Assembly: GCA_036346395.1 (NCBI GenBank)
Contig: CM070601.1
Coordinates: 20,581,763 to 20,645,762 of the forward strand
DNA length: 64,000 bases
Direction: 5' to 3'
Origin: Hsuehochloa calcarea
Taxonomy: Eukaryota > Streptophyta > Magnoliopsida > Poales > Poaceae
Under the pieces are notes generated by a model that was given only the letters and a program-made list of their open reading frames with translations, ran no database searches and was not told where the DNA came from. Positions 45,162 to 56,300 of this stretch are shown here, piece after piece. Each line of letters starts with the position of its first letter. Position 1 is the first letter of the stretch. Both the position numbers and the translations under genes were made by a program.

Positions 45162-48100
45162 GCCCGGCACGTGCAATGCTGTTGCCCCGTCTATTTCTCT
45201 CTCTCTCTCTCTCTCTCTCTGGTCTGAACTGAAACGCTCATAGTTGTCATCGTCGTTGCGTGGCTTTCCCATAGGTGGCAATCAGTTTGTACTGTGTAGG
45301 TTAACACTGGTGTAGGGCCGGGGAGGGGTGAGAGGGAACTGTGAATCGTTTGATGGTGTTTGTAATAAGATTGCAATGATTTGGAAAATTAAGGCTTTCC
45401 GTTCTGCGTTTGATTGTCTGGATGCGCTTTTGTTTCATGCTAGTAAGGATTTATTGTGTTTATTTAGTTGCTTACCTCGTGCGTGGTTAGTTGCATGAAA
45501 GCTTTTGGGGGTGCAAGGGTTGGGAAATGCCGCTGTTTAATCTGTCAATGCTAAATTTTCGAAGTAAAAAAAAGAGTTATAGTTTGTAATTGAAATTTGT
45601 AGACCATGGAGAGGTTTGTGTGACTGAATTATTGTTATGCCAGCTTAACGGATAGGGGCTGCAAGCATGATATAGTGGCCATAGTAATTGAATTAAGGTG
45701 TTCCTTTTGTTTGCATTTCAGTCAGTTGATGATCATACTATAATGGCATAGTGGCCTGTTATTTTAGTGTCTCATCTGGTATTTGGTACTGTAGAAGTTC
45801 AATGTAGTTGTCGCAAAGATATAATTGTGAAACACTGAAACTTGTTTACTGGATGACATTGTGGCGTAGATTTTTGTAGTGTTCTAAAAGGCGTCCGCTT
45901 AGCCGATTTAAAAAGTCCTAAGTGCTAGGCGACACCCTCCTGCCTAGCCCGCTTAGCCGATTTATCCCGCCTAGGCGGCCTCCTAGGCCTGTCTAATCGG
46001 CGATTAGGCATTGGTCTGTCGCCTGATTAGCACCCAGCACCTTGGTGAACATTGAAATTTTGTTCTATTTTGAAATGTGACTGTTTTGTAGATTATGTCA
46101 ACATATTCATGAATCGCAATGTGAACATGTGTAATTTGTTGCAAAGGCATACAATAAGTGGGAAATACAAGTATGTTTTTGTTCACAACATGCATGCCTT
46201 GTTTGTATCTTTTGACATGTAATTAGGTGATAGGCTTGCAGAGGGTGGGGTGGAGTAAATTGTAGCAATAGGAATATGTGCATTGACGGGCATTGCTTGT
46301 AATAAGAATGATTATTGAATTTTAGGACTTTCTGCTTGTTATTCTTTTATTGTCTAATGCAATTTTGTTGGGACTTCTTATTTTCTTCCTAGTTAACTGT
46401 TGTAATGCCACTTGCAATATGTTCTCATTTAAATTTGGTAATGGTTCAAATGTTATGATGTATTAGTTTGGCACTTTGGTGATTATATTAATTGTTGGTT
46501 ACAGTAGAGTTGATTTTACATAGTATGTTATTTTATCATTATATAATTCGAGAATTGTAAAATTTGTTCACTGTTGAGTCTTGAGATTTTATGTTTAGAT
46601 ATACCATTGAGGATTTTTTAAAAAATTTGAACCTTTGATGATTTATGATCATCTTTGGAGGCATGCACCTATATGGTGGGCTATACTGGAATTTAATATA
46701 ATTCGAGAATTGTAAAATTTGTTGTCGCTATTGAGTCTTGAGATTTTATGTTTAGATATCATACCATTGGGGTTTTTTTTTAATTTGAACCTTTGATGAT
46801 TTTATGATCATCTTTGGAGGCATGCACCTATATGATGGGCTATACTGGAATTTAATCAATCTGTCGATATGGAGGAAGTCCAACTACCAGGTTCTTGTTT
46901 CATGGCTATACACTTATACTGAACCTCTTGATGTCATTTTATTACTGTCTGGGATTAGAACCCGGGAGGATTTGGGAAACAGTTGGAAATACTTTAGTTT
47001 TCTCAATTAGATTCGGGAGGAAAAAGAGCTGCTAATTTTGTCATACTTGTAATTTAGTTGGAATTATATTAGCTGCTTGGTGAGACTTATATCGTGGTGT
47101 TCCTGTGAATGTTGTCTTCCTATGGGTTTTATTAATTAAATTTGGGCTATGAAAATTCTGAGGGACTTTGATGTAATGGTGTGTCTAGGTTTTCGTGGCT
47201 CTTGGATTGTAGCCCCGACAGGTTTCGAACACAGGGACTGAATTGGAAGCCCCTTCGTCATGGTATCAGCAAATCGTAAGATTAATATATCATATCTTGT
47301 TTCGCGTGTACAACAATCTCTTTAGGAAGAGATGACATATGCTCTCTTTCTCCTCCACGTAGAATTTTATTGATATGATATAGTTAAGAGATGATAATAA
47401 ATATACTGCTGAAGATGCTCTAAGTCCACACAATTTACAAAGGTGTGCTGAAGATGCCCTAAGTCCACACAATTTACAAAGGTGTTCTGGATCATGATAT
47501 TAATTTGCAGTACACTCTAGGCCCTAGGCAACTGACGACGAACTTTTGTTTCAAATTTTAGCAGCCGAACTAGTTACGATGAGTAGATTTTTTTGGACTT
47601 GCTGTAAGAGCTTAGATTTTATTTGTCATCAGTAGAGTTATAGCTATGATGAACACATTCCATACAGAAAATCTGGTGTCCTATTGAGCCGGATCGACAC
47701 ACTGTTTACTTAATAGGCAGCAATTGCCGATCATAGAGATGTGCGGCAATGTTAGCAGAGCATACCTGGAACTCAATAAATTAGCTCTTGCTGAGCTCCT
47801 AGATTTTTGCGAGTATATCCATAAGGTCTGAACGTTGAGAATTTCTTGTGGCCCGTTGGAAGATTATAGCTAACCATGAACTTACATATGACTGCCATTT
47901 GAAATGGTAATGATCCAATGTTTACTAATTTCTTGATGACGTGGGACAACCAATGTACCCCCTCTATTCAGTAATAGAGGATAGAGTGATGCCACGCGAG
48001 TCACTTGTTTCGTAATTAATGAATTCAATTTAATATCAGAAAGATGATTAATAAAAAATCCTATCATTATGATCGGTAAAACTCTTCGTTTCCAATGGCC

Positions 48101-49329
48101 TATACTGATCATTTATTCGTGTCTTTCACGTGTTAACAATTTAAAATACGCTTAATCTTTAAAAATTATACAATGCGCGTATCCAAAAAAATTTCTGACA
48201 ATACGACTACGTACGGGCTTCTTTTTTTTTTTACCAAGATGAATATATTATAGAGTTAAAAAAGAGAGAGAAAGAATCAGTTGTACATTGTATTTACAAA
48301 TTAGATCAAGAGTGGGGAACCGCCACTTCGTTCTCAACTTTATGCACACACACAATGTATTTTCAGTAAAAATTTATGAGGTCGTGGATTTATGTCTGGT
48401 CTCCTACACTCGTGTGAGTGTACAACGTGGTGTGCGCGTGCATACCTATTCCTTTAATTGCAAAAAAAGTGGATAAAGAGTGGTAGTCCATATTTACATA
48501 ATTCACTGAATTAAAAAAAAAAGAGAGGAGAAACTCACACATGTCTACAGCTGCCTGATAGTTCCATGCAATATTGAGTCACGACGAGGATCCAGCCGAG
48601 TGTGCAAGTTCATGGGCCTTGGCGACTGGACATCCGCGATGATGAGAATTGAGATGAAATCCGAAGGCTATTAATTTCTGGGTGATGTGGCTTAAATAGG
48701 AGGCTTGTATTGTAGTCAGTAGTATAAGGGATAAATATTTGCCAAGAATTTCCGAAGGCTATTAATTTCTGGCTGACGTGGCTTAAATAGGAGGCTTGCT
48801 TTGTAGTCAATAGTATAAGGGATAAATATTTGCCAAGAATTTGTCGAGGGTGTACTTATAAAATGTGGTTATGTGCTCTGTTGTGTGTTTGGAGAGCTAT
48901 GCGTGTGGTGAATGGTGGTCACTGTACATTTTCGGTGACTCGCATCGAGTTCCAATGTATCAATTCTGTCTCGAGCTAAAATTTGAATTAAATGATCTGT
49001 GACATATTCGGAACACAAGAATTTCAGTAGGATTTTCAGTAGGAATTGGGATTTTTTGCGCGTTCCAATCTGACCTAAATTGGAGCTTTATCTTCTTCTA
49101 CTGAGCTAGAGACACTGTTCTACTGAACTAGAGACACTCCCGAAACAGGGAGGATATGAAGTGTAACAAAAACACTCGGCCCGCTGCAATTGTTTCCATT
49201 TGGCAGATCCAACAACGCAAACGAGCGAAGTCAACCATGTTTTAGCTCCATTCTCTTGCCTTCGCAAGTTCCTCCGTCCCCTCGACCAATCCAAGAAGAG
49301 ACCTTGCCGGTGCCGGAACGGACAACACG

Positions 49330-50429
49330 ATGGGCTGGTCCGACTTGCCGGCCGAACTCGTGGCGGCGATGGCCGACAGGATCACGGAGCACGCCGACCT
49401 CGCGCGCTTCCGCTCGGTGTGCCCGTCTTGGCGCTCGGCGTCTGCTTCTGCGGCGCACGCCGCACGCCGCCGCGTCCCGCTGCTTCTCCTGCCCTGCCAA
49501 GACAACTCCAGCGTCAACCGCAGACTCTGGTCCCTCACCGACGACAGAATCGTGGAGACCCCCGTGCCCGCCGCGCGCGGCCGCTCCTTCCTCTTCGCTT
49601 CGACTCATGGCTGGATGCTCGGCGTGGCCGGCCACTTCTCGGCCACGTTGGTGCACCCCTTCACCGGCGCCTCGGCCATCCTACCCGCTCTGCCGTCCTC
49701 GTTCCGCGACAACGACGAGAAGATCCTCCGTGACATGGTATGGGTTTGTTGGTCGCCGCATGCTGTCATGGTCTCGCCGAGCAAGGGCGCGTTCTTCTGC
49801 CGGCCGGGCGACGGGGCATGGAGCCCGGCCGGATGTTCGCAGCTAGCTGCCATCAGCAGCATCACCTACTGCGACGGCGCCTTCTACCTTTTCGATGGGG
49901 AGACCCGCGAGACGACGGTCTTGGACGCCGCAAACTTCGCCGTGGTCGACGTGATCGAGCCGCCTGCGCTAGAGATGCCCAACCGCTGGTGTCAGTCCGA
50001 GTCCACACTGGTCGTGTCGTCCGCCGAGCTCCTCCTAATCGTCAGGACACGCCTCTTGCACCCAGGAGGATTCAACGGCTTCGGGGAGGTCTTCAAGGCC
50101 TTCCGCGCTGAGCACCGGAACCGGCCGCCGAAATGGTCGGAGGTCGCCGACATCGGCGACCGCGCCGTCTTCGTGGACCACTTCCGCGGCTTCTGCGTCG
50201 AGGCCAACGGGCTCAACGGGGTGAGGAGGAACTGCTGAACTGCATGTACGTCGCGAGCTCGCACGAGGTGAACGACGACTACGGGATGGACGTCTGCGGC
50301 AAGTACACCGTCTTCGTGCTCGACTTCGACGACCATAGCACCGAGGATCTCTGGTACGGGAACCTGATCAAGTACCGGTGCAATAGATTCTGGCAATGGC
50401 CTTCTTGGTCCATGCCAAATCTGCACTGA
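49330..50429 (+). pseudogene. F-box / DUF295 protein, unit B copy with premature stop
   Basis: Identical in layout to the unit A gene up to codon 302. There an 8-bp insertion (a tandem repeat of TGAACTGC at about 50235) creates an immediate TGA and shifts the frame. The last 62 residues, including the VLDFDDHSTED segment, remain in another frame to 50429. Four more coding changes lie within that tail (for example P to L and S to F) plus an in-frame 3-bp loss. A protein of 302 residues with an intact F-box could still be made, so partial function is possible. A duplicated 8-mer is not a typical homopolymer error, which favours a real lesion. Confidence 0.85.
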
Positions 50430-51947
50430 TTGCAAACGGCTGCAGGAATTGGAGCTGTAAATCTGGTTGTTTCGGATCGTAGCAGTGAGCACGAACCATG
50501 GAGTAGTACTATTACGTGTTTGTTATCTGAAGAAGTGAAGATCGATTGTGCTGTTCGAGTTTAATTTGTCAGACGTGTATTGCGTATAAGTGAAGATTGT
50601 GCTCTTGTAGTATAATTTCCCAACATTTTGTTGATCAAATTAATGTGTACTGTATGAGGGAACACTGTACTCTTGTAATATATGAGTTGTTTGGTTTGCT
50701 ACCCTTACAAATCAAACCAAATATTGATAACACCAACGAAAATTGGCAGTTGTTTGGATTGCTACGAAAATTTGATAATACCAATAAAGTCCAATGTCAC
50801 ACGCGGTCAATTTGAGTGTGAGAAAATTGTTCACTAAAATTTTAGTAACGCTAAAATTTGGCTTGACCACGATCCAAACAACACTCTTTTTTACCAATAT
50901 TTGGCTTTGATCAGGTTTTGTCTATGCCAAAATTTTGGTTTAGCTCGTTTTACCCATCAACCAAACAGCCTCTAATTTGCCAAGATCATGTACGTGGTGA
51001 TCAATGGCGAATTGTTTTTTTTTTTTGGGTACGTTCTCTCTGGGTTGTTCAAACGGTTTGAGTGATGTGCACTGTCCTTTTGCTAGTCATTTTGTATATG
51101 GCATCGCATCAAACGAAATCTGTAACATTTTTTTATACAACTTTTGATTTGAACAAATGCGATACTTTGTGATTGTCTAAAGTTGAACTTTTCCTGAGAT
51201 TTTGTGCTGCTCTGCAATTCACGAGAACTCTACAATTTAACGGGTGTTTTGACTGTTTTTCTTTTGTTGCTAATTTACGGACGTCGGTGGGAAACTCACC
51301 CGCGGACGCCTGTGTCTGCCGTCCGTTCCGCTCAAAAGTTAATATTGGCCGCTAGATTTCATGCACGTGGTGTCCGTGCACTGCCGTGTCCACAGGCTTC
51401 GCTAGTGTCGCATTCGCACGCGGCGAGGGCCGCCGACGCCGGCGACCTCGCGTGCCCTCGAGGGTGGAAATAGGGCCATTTGCCATGTGAGAGCTCCAAT
51501 CAACAGTTGAATATTCGAATTTTTTAGCTGAAAGCTCTTTTTTTATAGGTGAAACTGGAATTTAGAGTTGGATAGTTTCCAAATAGAATTGACAGCTGTT
51601 GAATCGAGTCGAAAGTTTGTCAAATCTAAGCTGAAAGTTGTTGAATCGAGTTGAAAGATACACGGACATGAGCTGAAAGTTGATGAATTGAATTGAGAAG
51701 AAAACAAGAAAGCGCTGAGTTCCATGCAGCACCCCAAAAAAATCCTATTGCTTCTTGCTTCCAGTAGGTGCGTATGCTTCATCCACCGGTACATGTGAGT
51801 ACGTTTCATCCAAAGGATTGATTTCTAGCGCTGCCGAGCGTTCTGCCGATCACGTTGCCGAGTGTTCTGCCGAGCTCAGTCAATCTGCGACTTGGGTTAA
51901 CAATTGATACCAGAGTCCAAGTTCTTCATCCTTGTATGTTTAAGATT

Positions 51948-52833
51948 ATGTCGAACTCTTCGGAAAGTTGTGTCATCGGTGACGAGGCGATGCCGAATGT
52001 GATAGCAAAGGAGAGTTCCGTTGTCTCGCTGCATTATCTGATGCTCACGAAGAGCAATTATGTGGTATGGGTAGTCAAGATGAAAGTGTACATATGCGCT
52101 CGAGGAGCGTGGGACGTGATCGAGGATGATAACGTCGATTTACGCAAGGATCAGATAGCCTTGGCGGCCATCTTTGGAGGCATCCCGGAGCAAATGCTCT
52201 TCCTATTGGCGAAAGGAGACGGTCAAGATGGTATTGAAGACGATATATCTTGGTGTCGATCGTGATATGGAAGCGCGAGTGCAGACCTTCAAAAGCGAGT
52301 TCGAGGGGATGCGCATGAAAGAGACGGAGTCGACCGACGACTTCGCCCTGAGGTTGATGACCATTGTCAATCAGATCCGAGCCTTGGGGGATAAGATGGA
52401 AGAGTACTATGTTGTGAGAAAGTTTCTTTGGATAGTCTTTGGAAAGTTTTTTGCAAATCGACTCCACTATTGAGCAGTTCGGCGACCTCAAGGTGATGAC
52501 GGTTGAGGAGGTGACCAGTAGCTTGAAGGCACACGAGGAACGGATCCGAAGATCTGACGGCAACGAAGATGAGCACCAATTGTTAACCCGCGTCGAGTGG
52601 GAGGCCCGATCGTCGAAAGGCAAAGGCGGCGGCTCTAACGACGGTGGTGACCGAGGCCACAAGAATTGGAAATTCGACAAGACAAAGGTGAGGTGAGATG
52701 CTATGATTGTCAGGACTATGTACACTTTGCCTCAGAATGCCGTTCCAAGAAGAAAAAAGAGAAGGTTTATTTCTCAATGAAGCTAGAAGATGATGAGCCA
52801 GCGCTACTCATGGCTGATTTATGTGAGTTGTAA
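51948..52833 (+). pseudogene. Copia gag (UBN2), unit B copy with an extra frameshift
   Basis: Same three coding segments as the unit A copy. Loss of two bases at about 52209-52216 (TTGGCGAAAGG versus TTGGCCGAAAAGG) ends the first frame early at 52265, and a new frame takes over. The zinc knuckle is unchanged. Confidence 0.75.
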
Positions 52834-54412
52834 TCCCGTGTTGAGTTAGAGTTGAGTCCATGACGTTGAGAAGATGTGTTCGCCGTTCTAAGTCGAGTCC
52901 GAGATGTTGAGAAGATGTGTTCACCATCCTAAATTGAGTACAAATTGGGCACGTCGTAGTTGAGACTGACTGCCTCAATGAATAAGGGCCCAAGACTTGT
53001 TTGAATTGTGCCACTGTCTCCGGTCGAGCGTGTATGAGCTAACTTGAAGTCGAGTCCAACTGGCAGCCGAGTACACGAAAAGAAGAACAAAAAACAATAT
53101 TAAGGGAGTGAATGTGAGCTTTAATCTTGTATTATTTTTTTGGTTTTGCTTGTTTGTATCTCGGTCACCTCATCTTTGGTCAGATTCGAGTTGTATCTGC
53201 AGAGAGTCCGACTTGGACGTAGAGTCCGTGTATGGGTTGAGTAAACAACATATCGGTGTTTTAGAACCGTACTTACGTAATGATTGTTTGATTTGGGGGG
53301 TCTTCAAGACTCAAATCACGTAGAGAGAATGACACATGAATTTATAGAGGTTTGAGCCTTCTCTGGAGAGAATAATAACCCTACTCCTGTGTGGTTGGAT
53401 TGAATATGCTGGTTATAGATCAAGAGAAAGACTAAAAAATAATATCTTGTGCTCCTGATCATCTCTCCTCTCCTCCTTTTTTCTCCCTCCCCTGTCGTCT
53501 GGTGATTCCTCCTTTTATAGTGTGTCTGGTGATTCCTCCTTTTATAGCGTGCTCGAGGTGGGTGACGATTTCTCTAGCCCAAAAGATGTATCAATGCTTC
53601 AGATGATGGTGCGATTCTGGACAAGATCTTGTTGGAGAAGTAACGCTCCCACGTCGTCGATTGGTATCACCAGGACAAAGAGGTTAATCGTGTAGTTATT
53701 CCGAAGAATAATAGCGTATACTGAATGTTTTAGATGCCCTAATCAATTGAGCATACTTGTCTGTAAGCTCGATTGATTATAGGGTGGTCGTAGCTGACCT
53801 AGTCATAGAAGGACTTACGACCTTAAGGTGATCGTAGAAGAACTTACGATCATACGCTAGTCGTAGAAGAACTTACGATCATACGCTAGTCGTAACTGAC
53901 CTGGTCGTAGAAGGACTTACAACCATGAGGTGTTCGTAGAAGAACTTACGATCATGAGGTAATCGTAGAAGATCTTACGACTCCAGCTTCTCCCTTATGA
54001 ACATTAAAGGGTATACTCAAGAACCATATAATGACGTCATTATCCATAATAAGGATTACATATAAATAATTAAATGAGGATTTCTGGATTACATATAAAT
54101 GATTAAATGAGGATTTCTAGATCATCGTCACAACCCTTTATAAGGTTTGTAATTGTGTGTGTTAACTATCAGAGGAAGCAAGAGAAGAGAAGAAATAAAA
54201 CGTCGCCGTGACTTCCAGGCAACACCAAAAAAAATCCCTATCGCTTCTTGCTTCCAATACATGTGTATGCTACATCCACCAGTACGCGTATGTACGTTTC
54301 ATCCAAGGATTGGTTTCTAGTGTTGTCATTCTACTGAACGCGTTGCCTAGTGTTCTGCTGAGCAGATCGGCCGAGTCTTTTTCGGTTTGGGCCAACGCGT
54401 CCCATCGGTTGA

Positions 54413-54643
54413 TCTCGTGGCATTATATTGATCACTGACAGGATCACCGAGCACGCGACCTTGAGCGCTTCTGCTCGGTATGCCCGTCCTAGCGCTCGGC
54501 CTCGACAACAAGACGGGCCCACCGCCGGCCCACCGCTTCTCCTACCCTCAAGACTACTACGCTTCAACCGCGCCTCGGTCCTCACCGATGACAACATTGT
54601 GGTCGAGACCCCCATGCGCGTCGCATACGGCCGGTCCTTCCTC
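54413..54643 (+). pseudogene. F-box/DUF295 gene fragment (unit B)
   Basis: Copy of 41724-41962, with about a dozen small deletions concentrated between 54505 and 54590 that are absent from unit A. It ends at the start of the interrupted LTR at 54644. Confidence 0.75.
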
Positions 54644-54664
54644 TGGTTAGAATTGAGTCCTTAT
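54644..54664 (+). repeat. Left end of the copia-2 LTR, split by copia-1
   Basis: TGGTTAGAATTGAGTC and CTTAT. The LTR resumes at 60957 after the right CTTAT. The beginning resembles the copia-1 LTR start (TGTTGGAATTAAATGGG), consistent with related families. Confidence 0.65.
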
Positions 54665-55423
54665 TGTTGAAATTAAATGGGCTAAGTCCATATTATAATA
54701 TTTAATTTAATTCTTGATAAATCTCAAAAGTCCATATGCTTGTGCTAAATTGTTTAGTCCCATATTGACAATTGAAGGGGAGTTGCACCTGTTTATAAGG
54801 TGGAACGTGAGACCTCTTCTTGTGGAATTGGAGAGAGCCAAGAGACAACACACGCGCTGCGCCGCCGCCTCCGCCGAGAGCCGTGCGCTCGCTTCTTAGT
54901 GGTTGGTTTTTCCACAATACAGCCTACGCCTCTTTGTTGTTGTCTCGCACTCTCCATCCCGACGAAGCGCTGTGCGGTCGCACCGGGAGAGCAGGCCTCC
55001 GGAACCCTCATCCTCGAAGGCTTGCACGAGCGAGGACGAATAAGGTTTTTGGGGAGCGTTCGCGCGACTGCTCGCTGCTACGTCTACATCATCAACGCTC
55101 TGCTACGTTCTACATCAACTGCCTGCTACTACATTCTACATCAACCATACTACTACTACTACCACTACGTCATGACGAACGACGCAATCATCAAGAACAC
55201 TACTGCATCTTCCTCTGAATCTGGGTATGCCTATATCTTTCTTGTTACTTGTTTTGCTTTAATGTTAATTGTTGTCTTGAACACTGAGATAGAATTGCTA
55301 GCTTCGCTCTTCTAGAATCAATCTGGCATTCCTATAGTGTTCTTTGTGATCTGCTTTATGCATTTGTTTCATCTATTATATTTCTGGATTAAAATAATTC
55401 GAAAAATGCTTATATACTCAACA
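54665..55423 (+). repeat. Copia-1 5' LTR
   Basis: 759 bp, TGTTGAAATT to ATACTCAACA. In its first 130 bases it differs from the 3' LTR at about eight places, six of them C to T or G to A when the 3' LTR is taken as ancestral. It lacks about 300 bp present in the 3' LTR. Confidence 0.9.
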
Positions 55424-56300
55424 ATCCAAAAACCTTATTTTAGGCATAGGCTTTTTCGACAATCGGCTTTGTTCTTTGCGCTCAAACCCTCTGTATTCGA
55501 TGGTGCGAATTACAAGAGGTGGCGCACCAAGATGGTGCTTTGGCTAATCGCCATGAACATTTACCATGTGGCAAGCGGCAAGCTGAAGGAACACTTACTC
55601 TGAGCAGAGCAAGCGTTCGAGGTCACGATAACCTTTTAAAGGTGCCGTGGTTAGTGTTCTTGGTGAGAAGTTAGTGGATGCATACATGGTGATTACATCC
55701 AGGAAGGAGATGTGGGAAGCACTCGAGGCCAAATTTGGGGTTTCGGATGCGAGCGGAATTGTATCTCATGGAGCAATACCATGACTACGAATGGTTGATA
55801 ACCGCTCAGTAGTTGAACAGCTCATGAGATACAATCCATGGCTAAAGAACTTGAGTACTTCAAGTGTGTGTTACCGGACAAATTTGTCGCGGGAGGTATT
55901 ATTGCCAAACTTCCTTCTTCTTGGAGGAATTTTGCTACTTCTCTCGAAACACAAGAGACAAGAGTTTTCATTGAAAATCTCATTGGGTCTCTTGATGTTG
56001 AAGAGAAGGCGAGGGCAAAAGATACACACACTAGAGGTAATGAGGGACATTCTAGTGCCAATATGGTGCAAAAGAAGAATGTCCAAACTCAAAAGTTCAA
56101 AGGCAAGAACAAGAGTGCACAAACAACAAGCTTCAAGAGGAAGAAGAAGAACACAAAGGAAAGCATTTGCTTTGTGTGCGGTGAACCTGGTCATTGGGCC
56201 AAGGATTGCAGCCAACGCAAGGGTGGAAAAAATCAGCAAGGGCAGAATTCCAAGTCTGCCAATGTTGTAGTTGGTACTACTGAGACGGGAACTTCAGGGT
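55424..56300 (+). pseudogene. Copia-1 gag
   Basis: Fragmented gag: YKRWRTKMVLWLIAMNIYH near 55512 (then TGA at 55601), a gap with shifts, then an open frame from 55838 with LPDKFVAGGIIAKLPSSW and LIGSLDVEEKARAKDT, a lysine-rich linker, and a canonical zinc knuckle CFVCGEPGHWAKDC at 56168-56209. From 55838 the frame continues without a stop into protease. The N-terminal half is damaged and no clear gag ATG remains. The normal role is assembly of the virus-like particle and RNA binding. Confidence 0.85.

Larger units (their letters stand above)
43386..56062. repeat. 12.7-kb tandem duplication, unit B
   Basis: Same length as unit A (12,677 bp, though internal indels shift the offset between 12,681 and 12,691). 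Base order is nearly identical over most of its length, with differences clustered in patches near 53150-53200, 53610-53670, 54505-54590 and 54860-55330. Both protein genes of this unit carry disabling changes. It runs without a break into the rest of the copia-1 element. Confidence 0.95.
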
